Part shown: positions 15,085 through 22,902 of the stretch, piece after piece
Layout of the letters: each line of letters begins with the position of its first letter
Numbering within the stretch: the first letter of the stretch is position 1
Origin: Paenibacillus allorhizosphaerae
Lineage (GTDB): Bacteria > Bacillota > Bacilli > Paenibacillales > NBRC-103111
Assembly: GCF_910594985.1 (NCBI RefSeq)
Contig: NZ_CAJVCE010000041.1
Location: 1-37,378 of the forward strand
Length of the DNA stretch: 37,378 nucleotides
Reading direction: 5' to 3'
Position numbers and translations under genes: made by a program
Notes under the pieces: model-generated
The model's database searches: none
Seen by the model: the letters and a program-made list of their open reading frames with translations, nothing else
Told to the model about the DNA's origin: nothing

Positions 15085-16518
15085 ATGGAAAAGCGACGCA
15101 GAGTACTTATTATTGGAGCAGACGGATTAAGGCCAGACAACATAAGTGCCGATCATATGCCCACCTATTGTGAAATCTTGAAGAAAGGGACACGCTTCTC
15201 ATCTTTTCATTCCTCCTACCCTTCGGCAACCCGCATAAGCATGAGCACATTAACGACAGGCGCATATCCCGGCCGTCATGGCGTATTTGGCAACTGTATG
15301 CACATCCCGGGCTTTCCGTTGGACAATGGGTGGGTCCAAACCGGCAATGACCGGCATTTGAGAGCTTTTCATAAAGAGACGGGAGGCCCTTTATTGCTGC
15401 TGCCGACATTGGGCGACCGATTGAAGGCTAACGGGAAACGATTTGCAGTCGCAGCTTCCAGCTCGCCTGGCGCTTCGTTCATTTGGGATTTTAACAATCC
15501 GGAAAATATTATGAATTCCGCCTCGACCTATGGCAGTCCAAGTCTCGTTGAAGCACACCGTCTGATTGGCCCTCCCGCGGAAGAGACCACGGCGCTCAAG
15601 AGAGAAAAGACGCTGTGGGCAGTCAACGTATTGACCGAAACGATTCTGCCCGATCCGGACAACGAGGTTATGGTGCTTTGGATCACAGAGCCGGATGCAG
15701 CCAACCACTCTTATGGTTTAGGGTCTCCGGAAGCAATCGAAGCGCTGAAGTTTGTTGATCAATGCGTAACGGATGTAGTGGCATCCATAAAGAGATTAGC
15801 TCTTGAAGATCAGCTCGATCTGCTTCTGATCAGCGATCACGGCCACATTAGCGTAGAGCCCCAAAAGCATCTAGGCGATTGGCTGAAGGAGTACGAGAAG
15901 GACAATCATTTACCCAAAACGTGGGGGACGTCGGATTATTATGTGTACTACTTCGGCCAAGGGAGTCCAGAACGGTCACAGCTCCAGCATTTGGTGGATT
16001 GGTTAAATAAACAGATCTGGTGCGGACTTGTATTTGCCCATCCTGAATATGCGAACGGGCTTTCGGGAGTTATCAGTATGGAGGAGCTGCTGGGACCTAT
16101 TGAGCATAACCGAATTCCCGTGCTTGCCGTGAATCCCGTATGGAGCGATTCCCCTAATCTGTTTGGCGTTCCGGGTATTTTACACAACATTTCCAAGGAC
16201 AGGCGATCTACTCACGGATCGACGAGTCCCTACGAGATGAAAGCTTTCTGCGTCGGATATGGTCCGGATTTTAAGGAAAACGCTGTATCTGACATCCCCT
16301 GCGGGATTGTAGATATTGCCCCGACCGTTTGTCATCTCTTGGGGCTATCGGAGAACGGTTTTGATGGGCGCGTTCTTTATGAAGGATTCAAGGGCGTAGA
16401 CGACATTCCGCAATGCTCGGAGAAGGTGATATTCGCCGACCCCGAGGAAACGAAAGGACTCCGTATATTCCAAGTCAACGGAACCCGATATATCGGCGGC
16501 TCCTTCTTTAAGGAATAG
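15085..16518 (+). CDS. Alkaline phosphatase superfamily hydrolase (NPP/phosphonoacetate hydrolase-like)
   Basis: 477 residues from ATG 15085. An ATG at 15055 lacks a ribosome binding site, while AAGAAGGGA precedes 15085. All metal and nucleophile motifs of the type I phosphodiesterase/nucleotide pyrophosphatase group appear in order: Asp13 (VLIIGADGLRPD), nucleophile Thr49 (SYPSATRISMSTLTTG), WITEPDAANHSYG (Asp and His ligands), LLISDHGH (Asp-His) and a late His in STHGSTSPYEM. No signal peptide, so cytosolic. It would hydrolyse a phosphate or phosphonate ester or a C-P bond of an activated substrate. First gene of an operon with a solute-binding protein and a ComB-like phosphatase, controlled by the divergent AraC regulator. 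Substrate is not readable from sequence. Confidence 0.85.
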   Translation: MEKRRRVLIIGADGLRPDNISADHMPTYCEILKKGTRFSSFHSSYPSATRISMSTLTTGAYPGRHGVFGNCMHIPGFPLDNGWVQTGNDRHLRAFHKETGGPLLLLPTLGDRLKANGKRFAVAASSSPGASFIWDFNNPENIMNSASTYGSPSLVEAHRLIGPPAEETTALKREKTLWAVNVLTETILPDPDNEVMVLWITEPDAANHSYGLGSPEAIEALKFVDQCVTDVVASIKRLALEDQLDLLLISDHGHISVEPQKHLGDWLKEYEKDNHLPKTWGTSDYYVYYFGQGSPERSQLQHLVDWLNKQIWCGLVFAHPEYANGLSGVISMEELLGPIEHNRIPVLAVNPVWSDSPNLFGVPGILHNISKDRRSTHGSTSPYEMKAFCVGYGPDFKENAVSDIPCGIVDIAPTVCHLLGLSENGFDGRVLYEGFKGVDDIPQCSEKVIFADPEETKGLRIFQVNGTRYIGGSFFKE

Positions 16519-16562
16519 TCGCGATAGCAAGGCAAACCATATTATTAAACGAGGTGGACACG

Positions 16563-17897
16563 ATGAATCTTGTTAAATTAGCAAGCATCAGTACTGCAGT
16601 TCTCATCGCCATGCAGGTGACAATCGGTTGTGCCAGCGAATCCGCTGCTCCGGCAGCAAGTCCGGAGCCCAAGAGCAATCTGCTCGACACGATCAGTGAA
16701 CCGATCACTTTGAAGGCGTATATCCCTACGCTGGATGACGCCAAATACAAACAATATTTCGCTGATCCAATCGCAAAGAAGTTTCCAAACGTAAACTTGG
16801 TTCGGCTGTCTCCTAAAGCTACTACCGGCAAGGCCGGTATGGAGGAGCTGATTGCTCAAGGCGAAACGCCCGACCTGTTCTACACGACACCGGCATGGTT
16901 CGGCAAGCAGAAGCCGATGGAGGTATTTGACGATCTTACGCCGTTAATAAAAAAATACAATTTTGACCTGCAGCGTCTGCAGCCTACACTGCCTGTCCAA
17001 ATGAAAGCTTACTCGGATCCGGGAAAAATCGAATTCATGCCCGTATCCAGAGAAACGCTAGTTCTGATGTACAACAAGGGGTTGTTTGACCGATTTGGCG
17101 TTCCTTATCCGAAGGATAAGATGACCTGGGAGGAAGTTCGGGTCTTGGCAGGAAAGCTTACCCGTAACGAAGAAGGGAAAACGTACCGCGGCTTGGATAT
17201 AACCCCCAACTTCTTAATTCACAGCAATCAGAGATCCATTCCTCTAGTTGACAACAAAACCAATACTCCATTGATTGCAAGCAACGCTTGGACCGATTAT
17301 TTGAGTGAGCTGTTGAAAATATACGAGGTACCCGGGAACCGTCCAACCAGCAAAAATTTTGGCTCGCTCAATTCTTTCTTTAAGGATCAGGATGTGGCGA
17401 TGTATGTAGGCCACCTGGCACATATGGATACCGTAGCCCGCCTTGAAAAAGGCTTGATGGATTGGGACTTAGTGACAATGCCGGTCTTCAAGGATCTCCC
17501 GAACCTAGGCACGCAGGAATATACAAGACTTTTAGCCATTACTCCCACCTCTAAGAATAAAGATGCCGCCTTTAAAGTCATTGCTCATCTTCTTTCCGAC
17601 GAGGTCCAGCTCGAACAGAACAAGAGCGGAGTCATGACCGTTCTAAAGGATGATGCTATCAAAAAGCAAATTTTCAAGGACCTTAAGGATTTGGATGGGA
17701 AAAATATCAATGCTATTACGGCCCTGGAGACCGCTCCAACTAAAGAAACAAGTATACACATGGATTATGTCGTAACAGCGGCGGTAAGGGCAGTCGAGGC
17801 GATTGTAACGGGATCCACAGATTTGAACACCGCATTGCGGAAAGAAGCGGATGTTGCCAAAGGGAACATTGATCAAGTCATTAAATCGGGTCAATAG
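16563..17897 (+). CDS. Extracellular solute-binding lipoprotein
   Basis: 444 residues from ATG 16563, placed by GAGGTGG 6 bases upstream. The N terminus is a lipoprotein signal: Lys, then a hydrophobic stretch (LASISTAVLIAMQVTIG) and Cys of the lipobox (T-I-G-C), followed by an Ala/Pro/Ser-rich linker. The rest matches family 1 solute-binding proteins: IDLFYTTPAWFG-like start of the first lobe, MYNKGLFDRFGVPYPKDKMTWEE (a signature of sugar and oligosaccharide binders), and a terminal helical lobe. No permease or ATPase genes are adjacent, so it must share a transporter encoded elsewhere or act as a sensor. 44 bp after the hydrolase gene; same operon. Confidence 0.9.
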   Translation: MNLVKLASISTAVLIAMQVTIGCASESAAPAASPEPKSNLLDTISEPITLKAYIPTLDDAKYKQYFADPIAKKFPNVNLVRLSPKATTGKAGMEELIAQGETPDLFYTTPAWFGKQKPMEVFDDLTPLIKKYNFDLQRLQPTLPVQMKAYSDPGKIEFMPVSRETLVLMYNKGLFDRFGVPYPKDKMTWEEVRVLAGKLTRNEEGKTYRGLDITPNFLIHSNQRSIPLVDNKTNTPLIASNAWTDYLSELLKIYEVPGNRPTSKNFGSLNSFFKDQDVAMYVGHLAHMDTVARLEKGLMDWDLVTMPVFKDLPNLGTQEYTRLLAITPTSKNKDAAFKVIAHLLSDEVQLEQNKSGVMTVLKDDAIKKQIFKDLKDLDGKNINAITALETAPTKETSIHMDYVVTAAVRAVEAIVTGSTDLNTALRKEADVAKGNIDQVIKSGQ

Positions 17898-17945
17898 GCA
17901 AGTGACTTCAGCTAATTCATGCCGGAGAAAGGGCAGCGCTCATTT

Positions 17946-18641
17946 ATGGAGATCCATATTTATCAACTAATCGAGGGAGCACGCAAGGCCAAGGGCTTGA
18001 CCGTTATCATCGATGTTTTCCGGGCTTTCTCGGTTGCCTGCTTTGTAACAGCCAATGGTGTCAAGGATTTAATTCCGGTTGGAGATATCCAGACGGCGTA
18101 CAGGTTAAAAGAGGAAAATCCGAATTACATTTTAATGGGAGAAAGGGGAGGGCTCATTCAGCCCGGCTTCGACTACGGGAATTCCCCTTCTTCCATTGAA
18201 TTCGTGGACTTTACAGGTAAGACGGTCGTGCATACAACAAGCGCGGGTACGCAAGGAATCGCGAATGCAGTAGGCGCGGATGAAATCATTACAGGCAGCT
18301 TTGTAAACGCTCAAGCCATAATCGATTACATCCGTATGAAAGAGCCGGCCAACGTATCATTAGTATGCATGGGGTGGGAGGCGAAGGAAGAAGCGGACGA
18401 AGATACGCTGTTTGCACAATATGTGAAGAAGGTCCTGGAAGGACAGCCGGGAGATTTCAATTCCATCGCACACTTTATGCGTCACGAAAGTAGAACAGGA
18501 AAGTTTCTGGATACGCGCGATCCGGCGTCCGCTCCTCCCCGAGATTTTGATCTGTGCTTAAGCTTGGATAAGTTCAATTTTGTCCTAAAAGCAGAGCCCT
18601 ACAGGGAATCGTTGGTTCGATTGCAAAAAATAAACCTATAA
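17946..18641 (+). CDS. ComB-like 2-phosphosulfolactate phosphatase family protein
   Basis: 231 residues from ATG 17946 (MEIHIYQ), where the family normally begins. An upstream in-frame ATG at 17919 has no ribosome binding site. Family features: VIIDVFRAFSVACF with an invariant Asp/Arg, NYILMGERGG, FDYGNSPSSI, and TVVHTTSAGTQGI. Archaeal ComB removes phosphate from 2-phosphosulfolactate in coenzyme M synthesis, and B. subtilis YitC has a related role in spore sulfolactate. Neither pathway is evident here. The location after a phosphatase-superfamily hydrolase and a binding protein suggests use of a small organophosphate or sulfonate. Cytosolic, intact, last gene of the operon. Confidence 0.82.
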   Translation: MEIHIYQLIEGARKAKGLTVIIDVFRAFSVACFVTANGVKDLIPVGDIQTAYRLKEENPNYILMGERGGLIQPGFDYGNSPSSIEFVDFTGKTVVHTTSAGTQGIANAVGADEIITGSFVNAQAIIDYIRMKEPANVSLVCMGWEAKEEADEDTLFAQYVKKVLEGQPGDFNSIAHFMRHESRTGKFLDTRDPASAPPRDFDLCLSLDKFNFVLKAEPYRESLVRLQKINL

Positions 18642-18748
18642 CCGGCTGTCTCATGATGGTATGAAGCTAATCTGCGATCTCACTGAATCATCGATGGCTC
18701 GTTTTATAATGCGTGCTCCCTAATGATTTATTTGTTTTTTTTCTACGA

Positions 18749-18973
18749 CTAACCAATTAACATACAATACCATTTTTCTACTTCTTCCAAGTATTTTGCG
18801 GGGTTCCTTCTAAACCTACGGCGTTTTGTTGTACCAATTAAACGTGCCTGCCACTCTAGACGTTCCTTATTCAAGTCATTGTTAGGGACACTTTGTAGCC
18901 GTTGTTCAAGATTTTTCATTGACGAAAATAAGACAATGTCTGCCGCGTCCTTGTTGGGACGGGGCGATACCAC
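18749..18973 (-). CDS. Hypothetical short protein, doubtful
   Basis: A 74-codon minus-strand frame with plausible composition, mostly charged and helical (KNLEQRLQSVPNNDLNKERL, then RFRRNPAKYLEEVEKWY). It partly overlaps the VOC fragment in another frame and has no clear ribosome binding site, so the region after about 18930 may be the C terminus of a different gene joined to the VOC remnant. I do not recognise the family. The preceding 18642-18748 holds no gene. Confidence 0.3.
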   Translation of the reverse strand: MVSPRPNKDAADIVLFSSMKNLEQRLQSVPNNDLNKERLEWQARLIGTTKRRRFRRNPAKYLEEVEKWYCMLIG

Positions 18974-19094
18974 TGGTATGCATCCCCAACACGTTCCGGT
19001 AGAAGCGAATAGTCGAATCCAGATCCACTGTCAGCAAGGCAATGTGATGAATACCTTGCCAGGGAAGTTGAAATGTTTGCTCTGTGAAAGACAT
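18906..19094 (-). pseudogene. VOC (glyoxalase-fold) protein, C-terminally truncated
   Basis: ATG (complement of 19092-19094) with AAAGGAG about 11 bases upstream. The product starts like a normal VOC protein: GIHHIALLTVDLDSTIRFYR, then NVLGMHTSG with the first metal-ligand His in I-H-H-I-A, and RHCLIFVNEKS, after which it stops at 62 residues. Intact single VOC modules need about 115 or more, and the second half of the beta-alpha-beta-beta-beta fold is missing. It begins 24 bp after the decayed AraC regulator gene and was probably cotranscribed with it. Confidence 0.7.
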
Positions 19095-19118
19095 ACTTCA
19101 TCTACTCCTTCTCTTTTT

Positions 19119-19700
19119 CTAGACGATATATAAGGGCACATAGGCATGGCGAGGATCGCGAACGATAGGCCCTTGCATTTCCCGCTATTTTGCCCGTTCG
19201 AGAAACGCAGTTGGCGTGCAGCCCGATCATGTCTTGAATTCATGGATGACATGGGCTTGATCATGATAGCCAAGACGAGAAGCGGCGTCAGCGAAAGAAA
19301 GGGCTGGCTCCTGAATCAATGAGTTAAGCAGCGCCTCGAAGCGAAGGATACGTGCGAACATCTTGGGCGATACGCCTATGCGCTGCTTAAATCGTCGTTC
19401 AAATTGGCGCAAGGAGAGATCACAGTCAGCGGAAAGTGCACTCATACGGATATGACCTTGTGTACTGTAAAGCCGTTCAAGTGCAAATCGCAGAAAAGTC
19501 AAATCGGCAAGAGTCCAGCGCGTTCGCGCGTCGTTAAATTGCTGCGAGCAAAGGATTTGCCTGGCATAAGAACTGCGGCGTATCGTTCCCTCCAATGTGA
19601 GGGCAAGTCGGAGCCAGATTCCATCACGTGGTACAGTGAGCGGCATAGGTATGAATTCGTTCACGCCACTAAGTGTATCTATGAGAAATTTCGAAAAGCC
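19119..19700 (-). pseudogene. AraC family regulator with nonsense codons
   Basis: The minus frame (GTG at complement of 19662-19664, open back to 19700) gives FIPMPLTVPRD, LADLTFLRFALERLYSTQGH and the AraC DNA-binding domain: SALSADCDLSLRQFERRFKQ, VSPKMFARILRFEALLN, LSFADAASRLGYHDQAHVIH. After HEFKT comes TGA, then SGCTPTAFLERAK in the same frame, which is the usual AraC ending, then a TAG and a further REMQGPIVRD stretch to 19119. The N-terminal domain before about residue 10 is missing or shifted. Single-base nonsense changes in otherwise good sequence indicate recent decay. It probably controlled the VOC gene that follows. Confidence 0.7.
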
Positions 19701-19783
19701 TCAAACAGAACAACAAATATCTTTACGAAGTTACGTCGATCAATACGTATCCAGGCTCACAATTTAAGAAGTAAAATGCATTG

Positions 19784-19812
19784 AAACCCATCGCAACTAG
19801 CGGTGGGTTTTC
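19784..19812 (+). terminator. Intrinsic terminator
   Basis: AAACCCATCGC (19784-19794) pairs with GCGGTGGGTTT (19800-19810), with one mismatch or wobble, followed by TCCTC. No gene ends here on the plus strand. Confidence 0.5.
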
Positions 19813-19827
19813 CTCTGTTGGGAATGG

Positions 19828-19867
19828 GATAAGGTTCTTGTCATTTATGAGATAAGGTTCTTGTCAT
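19828..19867 (+). repeat. Tandem 17-bp repeats, second IS21-like end type
   Basis: GATAAGGTTCTTGTCAT occurs exactly twice, at 19828-19844 and 19851-19867, a 23-bp period. This is the same spacing as the paired sites at 12956 and 12979. It abuts the 210-bp block starting at 19870. By analogy these are transposase-binding sites at the end of a different IS21-like element. Confidence 0.5.
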
Positions 19868-19869
19868 CC

Positions 19870-20079
19870 TGTCCGGCGACACAAACATGAGTGCTTTTAG
19901 ATCCCCGTCAATTGGGGATTTTTTATTTCAAAGCACCTATGTTTGTGTCGCGAGGCCACGACACAAACATAGGTGCATAATCGTTTTGCGACACAAACAT
20001 AGGTGCATAATCGCGGTGATAGTAAAGGTTGAATTTGTAATGTTTGTTCAAATGGCCATTAAGCTAAAGGGCAGGATAG
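19870..20079 (+). repeat. 210-bp composite block, copy 1
   Basis: Starts TGTCCGGCGACACAAACATG and ends GCTAAAGGGCAGGATAG, the right arm of the E-type repeat. Inside: unit CGACACAAACATAGGTGC or near variants at 19877 (+), 19933-19950 (-), 19959-19976 (+) and 19989-20006 (+). The middle two form an 18-bp inverted repeat around 8 bases. There is also a hairpin GATCCCC/GGGGATTTTTT (about 19901-19921) that looks like a terminator. The second copy at 33398-33607 has the same length and the same two ends. No open frame of substance lies inside. Likely an IS21-derived non-autonomous element fused to an E-type arm. Confidence 0.7.
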
Positions 20080-20225
20080 CAGAATTTGTTAGCCTATTAT
20101 TTAGTAAAGACATTACCGCTTACTGGACTATAGTCGTGCCATAAATTGGACTTGGGATGGTTACGGGACATTTCTTCTCCGAGATAAAATGAGCTATATA
20201 AAATTCAACTGGAGAGGAATATTTT

Positions 20226-20678
20226 ATGGATAATTTGAGGAAAGTTCCGCAATAGATAAAAAAGTCGTTTCTTTTCTGGCTCGTTGCAATCGCAGCAGGA
20301 GTATTTGAAATGGTTATCTCCGTTATTGAAATACTATCAAGAGACTCAGGACTAGGAAGTAGTATATTCATCGCGGTTGGGACCAGAACGATAATCTTCG
20401 CAGGACTTGTTTATATCATTATAAAGATGTACCGAGGAAGAAACTGGGCGCGTATAGTCTTAGCAATACTTCTTGGGGGGATTGGAACTTTATCATTGGT
20501 TATTGATCCAGTCAAGTGGATTTTGGATGGGAATTCATTGGGTGGAGCCTTTTCTAGTATGACACTACACTCTTTTCTGTTTGGACTAAGTCGAATTGTT
20601 CATCTTGCCTCGGTAATAACGGCATTGATTCTTATGTTTCGACCTGCAGCCAATAAATATTTTTTTGCAGGGGCTTAA
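20226..20678 (+). pseudogene. Small four-helix membrane protein with amber codon
   Basis: GGAGAGG (about 20211-20217) sets ATG 20226, giving MDNLRKVPQ, then TAG 20253-20255, then the same frame continues IKKSFLFWLVAIAAGVFEMV to the end. About 150 residues in total, with four hydrophobic segments (near residues 16-35, 45-65, 75-95 and 115-140) and a conserved-looking Arg-rich loop MYRGRNWARI. I do not recognise a named family; many small membrane proteins of Bacilli look like this. Translation could restart at ATG 20310 but would lose the first helix. Apart from codon 10 the gene looks sound. Repeat copy E3 starts 16 bp after its stop. Confidence 0.6.
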
Positions 20679-20693
20679 ACGTTGTGATCATTC

Positions 20694-20780
20694 ATACGGG
20701 TAACGATAGCGCAAAAAAATTCATTAACGAGGCCGCCGCAGGATCGATCTGGCGGCCTCGTTAAGCTAAAGGGCAGTTAT
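20694..20780 (+). repeat. Intergenic hairpin repeat, copy E3
   Basis: Left arm ACGGGTAACGATAGCG, right arm GCTAAAGGGCAGTTAT. The hairpin is a perfect 12-bp stem AACGAGGCCGCC (20726-20737) with GGCGGCCTCGTT (20751-20762), unrelated to the stem of E1/E5. It starts 16 bp after the membrane protein stop and ends 77 bp before the ankyrin gene start. Confidence 0.85.
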
Positions 20781-20876
20781 CTTCGAAAATTATGTTAGAA
20801 TAGCAGGATTGTTGATATAGTGGTAATATTTAACTGGGTATAGATGGGGGGAGTTTATGATTAATCTTTTGAAGAA

Positions 20877-21929
20877 GTGCAGCAATGTTTGAAGGAAAAT
20901 GATTATACGAAATTTATAGATACATTAGAAAAATACGAATATCCTGCAGGATCTATCCTGCCATATCAGGTGTTGGAAAATGCTCTTGAGTATAACCGAA
21001 TGGATTGGGCGTTCGACATTATTGACAGATACAGAATTGATAATTTGAATGACAAGGACAACCCCATAATCACGGCGGCCGCTAGGTATGGCAATAAATC
21101 GATATTTGAAAAGTTAATTACGCTCGGTGTGGATATTAACGCTATGACTCATGGGAAAACTTCTGCTGTTTATAGGGCGATTGCTTTTCAAAATTATGAA
21201 GGTATCCGTGATTTGCTTGAGCTTGGCTTTAATATGAAATCATACTCTGGCGGAAAAGCACTTCGCACAGCAGCTTGGAAAGGCGAGTTTGAAATGGTCC
21301 GCTTATTCGTCGAAAATGGAGCGGACGTCAATTTCAATGGTGCCGATCAGGTTTTTCCGTACTGTACGACCCCCGTCCAAATGGCTGCAGACGGAAATCA
21401 TTTTGAAATCGTCAAATATTTGGTTGAGCACGGTGCAGACGTGACGATTAGAGACAAGTACGGAAACCGTGCGTTTCTAGAGGCACAACGACATAATAAT
21501 AAGGAAATGATGGATTTTATTAAGCAGCTTGAACCGTCCATATGGCATGAAGCAGATAAACGGGCAGTAGAGCTTAAAAAGATGGGAATGCCGTCAGACA
21601 TCATCAAATGGCTCGGAAATGAAAACCGTCGCATTGACCTCCCCGAGACATGCCCTACAGAATACATTGAGTTTGAAACAATCTTTGACGTGAAGCCGAT
21701 AGAATGGAAAGGTAGGGTATTTCTAGACTTTGCAAAAGACGTCGAAAATTATGGCGGTACCGGTTTTATCATATGGATCCCTGATCAAAAGTGTTTAGGT
21801 AGCTTGGATGTGGAGCATGAAGAGCTATTCATCTTTCGGGGCGTGAAGTGGAACAAATTCATTAAGAGGTTGCCGGTCTTCGTCAATCATGTGTTGAATG
21901 GTCAGCCGATTGATGAGCTCTATAAATAA
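20877..21929 (+). CDS. Ankyrin-repeat protein with C-terminal SUKH-like domain
   Basis: GTG at 20877 opens a 350-residue frame, but the true start is probably ATG 20857, behind GGGGGAG. That frame reads MINL and becomes FEEVQQCLKEN if one T is added to CTTTTGAAG, so a one-base loss near 20866 separates start and body. Residues about 55-225 hold four to five ankyrin repeats (TAAARYGNKSIFEKLITLGV, then TAAWKGEFEMVRLFVENGAD and MAADGNHFEIVKYLVEHGAD). The last 100 residues (IEFETIFDVKPIEWKGRVFL) resemble a SUKH/SMI1-type fold, weakly. Ankyrin plus SUKH would suggest an immunity or binding protein; function unproven. Flanked by E3 and E4. Confidence 0.75.
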   Translation: MQQCLKENDYTKFIDTLEKYEYPAGSILPYQVLENALEYNRMDWAFDIIDRYRIDNLNDKDNPIITAAARYGNKSIFEKLITLGVDINAMTHGKTSAVYRAIAFQNYEGIRDLLELGFNMKSYSGGKALRTAAWKGEFEMVRLFVENGADVNFNGADQVFPYCTTPVQMAADGNHFEIVKYLVEHGADVTIRDKYGNRAFLEAQRHNNKEMMDFIKQLEPSIWHEADKRAVELKKMGMPSDIIKWLGNENRRIDLPETCPTEYIEFETIFDVKPIEWKGRVFLDFAKDVENYGGTGFIIWIPDQKCLGSLDVEHEELFIFRGVKWNKFIKRLPVFVNHVLNGQPIDELYK

Positions 21930-22033
21930 GGCTTCTCGGTTTATGCAGCATAATTAAAAATCTGCAGTAACATTTTTGAGAATACATACAGAAGAGAACC
22001 ATTTTTGGTTTAGCTAAACTAATTTTGTTGAAA

Positions 22034-22105
22034 TAACGGGAACGATAGTGTGGAGCTGCCGCAGGGTAGCTCCACTTTTATACTCATTGAAGTAACGGGA
22101 GTTAT
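22034..22105 (+). repeat. Intergenic hairpin repeat, copy E4
   Basis: Left arm TAACGGGAACGATAGTG, right arm GTAACGGGAGTTAT. Stem TGGAGCT (22051-22057) with AGCTCCA (22068-22074) followed by CTTTTATA, a fair intrinsic terminator. Located 105 bp after the ankyrin gene and 64 bp before the acetyltransferase start. Confidence 0.85.
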
Positions 22106-22128
22106 GCTGAATGCTTTAGGGTTATAAT
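22100..22128 (+). promoter_or_regulatory. Promoter of the acetyltransferase gene
   Basis: TATAAT at 22123-22128. The hexamer 17 bp upstream is AGTTAT (22100-22105), the very end of repeat E4, a poor -35. The -10 is consensus and lies 41 bp before the start codon. Confidence 0.45.
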
Positions 22129-22168
22129 GAATTTATTCAAATTCAGCGTTTAAGAAAGGAAGTCCAGA

Positions 22169-22735
22169 ATGGATAACAAAACCGAGAAAGAAAAAATGTT
22201 AGCTGGAGAATTATATCTTGCTTCCGACCCACAGTTAACCAAAGAACGTGAGAATGTAAGAAAAATGTCTCGATTGTTCAATCAAACCCTGGAGACTGAA
22301 TATGAAAAGCGAACAGAAATCCTTAAGAATCTTTTCGGATCAACAGGCTTGAGCCTCTATATTGAACCCACGTTTCGTTGTGATTACGGCTACAATATCC
22401 ATGTAGGTAACAATTTTTAGGTAAGCTTTGATTGTGTGATTTTGGATGTATGTGAAGTCCGTATCGGTGAAAATTGTTTTATAGCACCTGGCGTACATAT
22501 CTATACAGCCACTCACCCACTCAATCCTTTTGAACGGGTTTCTGGTGCTGAATTCGGGAAACCTGTAACGATTGGTAACAATGTTTGGATAGGAGGAAGA
22601 GCGGTAATAAATCCAGGCGTAACAATCGGGGATAATGTGGTTATAGCGTCAGGAGCAATAGTGACTAAAAACATTCCCAATAATGTTGTCGTAGGAGGAA
22701 ACCCTGCAAAAGTTATTAAGAACATTGATATTTAA
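22169..22735 (+). pseudogene. Maltose/galactoside O-acetyltransferase with nonsense codon
   Basis: AAAGGAAG precedes ATG 22169. Residues 1-60 form the N-terminal Mac domain (EKMLAGELYLASDPQLTKER), then the left-handed beta helix: LYIEPTFRCDYGYNIHVGNN, TAG at 22418-22420, then VSFDCVILDVCEVRIGENCF, IAPGVHIYTATHPL (catalytic His in the T-A-T-H-P motif), and the hexapeptide repeats VTIGNNVWIGGRAVINPGVT with a normal end. Full length is about 188 residues, as expected for acetyl-CoA-dependent sugar acetyltransferases. One substitution in the codon after N-N-F destroys the frame; the rest is intact. Readthrough or a sequencing error would restore it. It lies between E4 and E5. Confidence 0.8.
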
Positions 22736-22763
22736 TTGATTCTTTAATATCTGACTGGAATGT

Positions 22764-22840
22764 TAACGGGTAACGATAGTGTGGAGCTGCCGCAATGGAC
22801 AGCTCCTCTTTGATGTTCATTGAAGTAACGGGCAGGATAC
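22764..22840 (+). repeat. Intergenic hairpin repeat, copy E5 (best example)
   Basis: Left arm TAACGGGTAACGATAG, right arm GTAACGGGCAGGATAC, 77 bp. Stem GGAGCTG (22783-22789) with CAGCTCC (22800-22806) followed by TCTTTG. It starts 29 bp after the acetyltransferase stop and ends 63 bp before the phosphoesterase start. Close in sequence to E1 along its whole length. Confidence 0.9.
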
Positions 22841-22902
22841 TTCCAATATGTGCTAATATAGTTTGCATACGAAGGAGCAGAGAAAGGAGATGTATTTTAT
22901 CG

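Noticed and set aside
19870..20079. CRISPR array
   Set aside because: The 18-base units are few, occur in both orientations and at unequal spacing, and no cas genes are present.
20253..22420. TAG recoding or amber suppression
   Set aside because: TAG is used as the normal terminator of many intact genes here (for example 9560, 16518, 17897, 24246, 28660, 30509, 31998), and TAA and TGA nonsense codons also occur in decayed genes.
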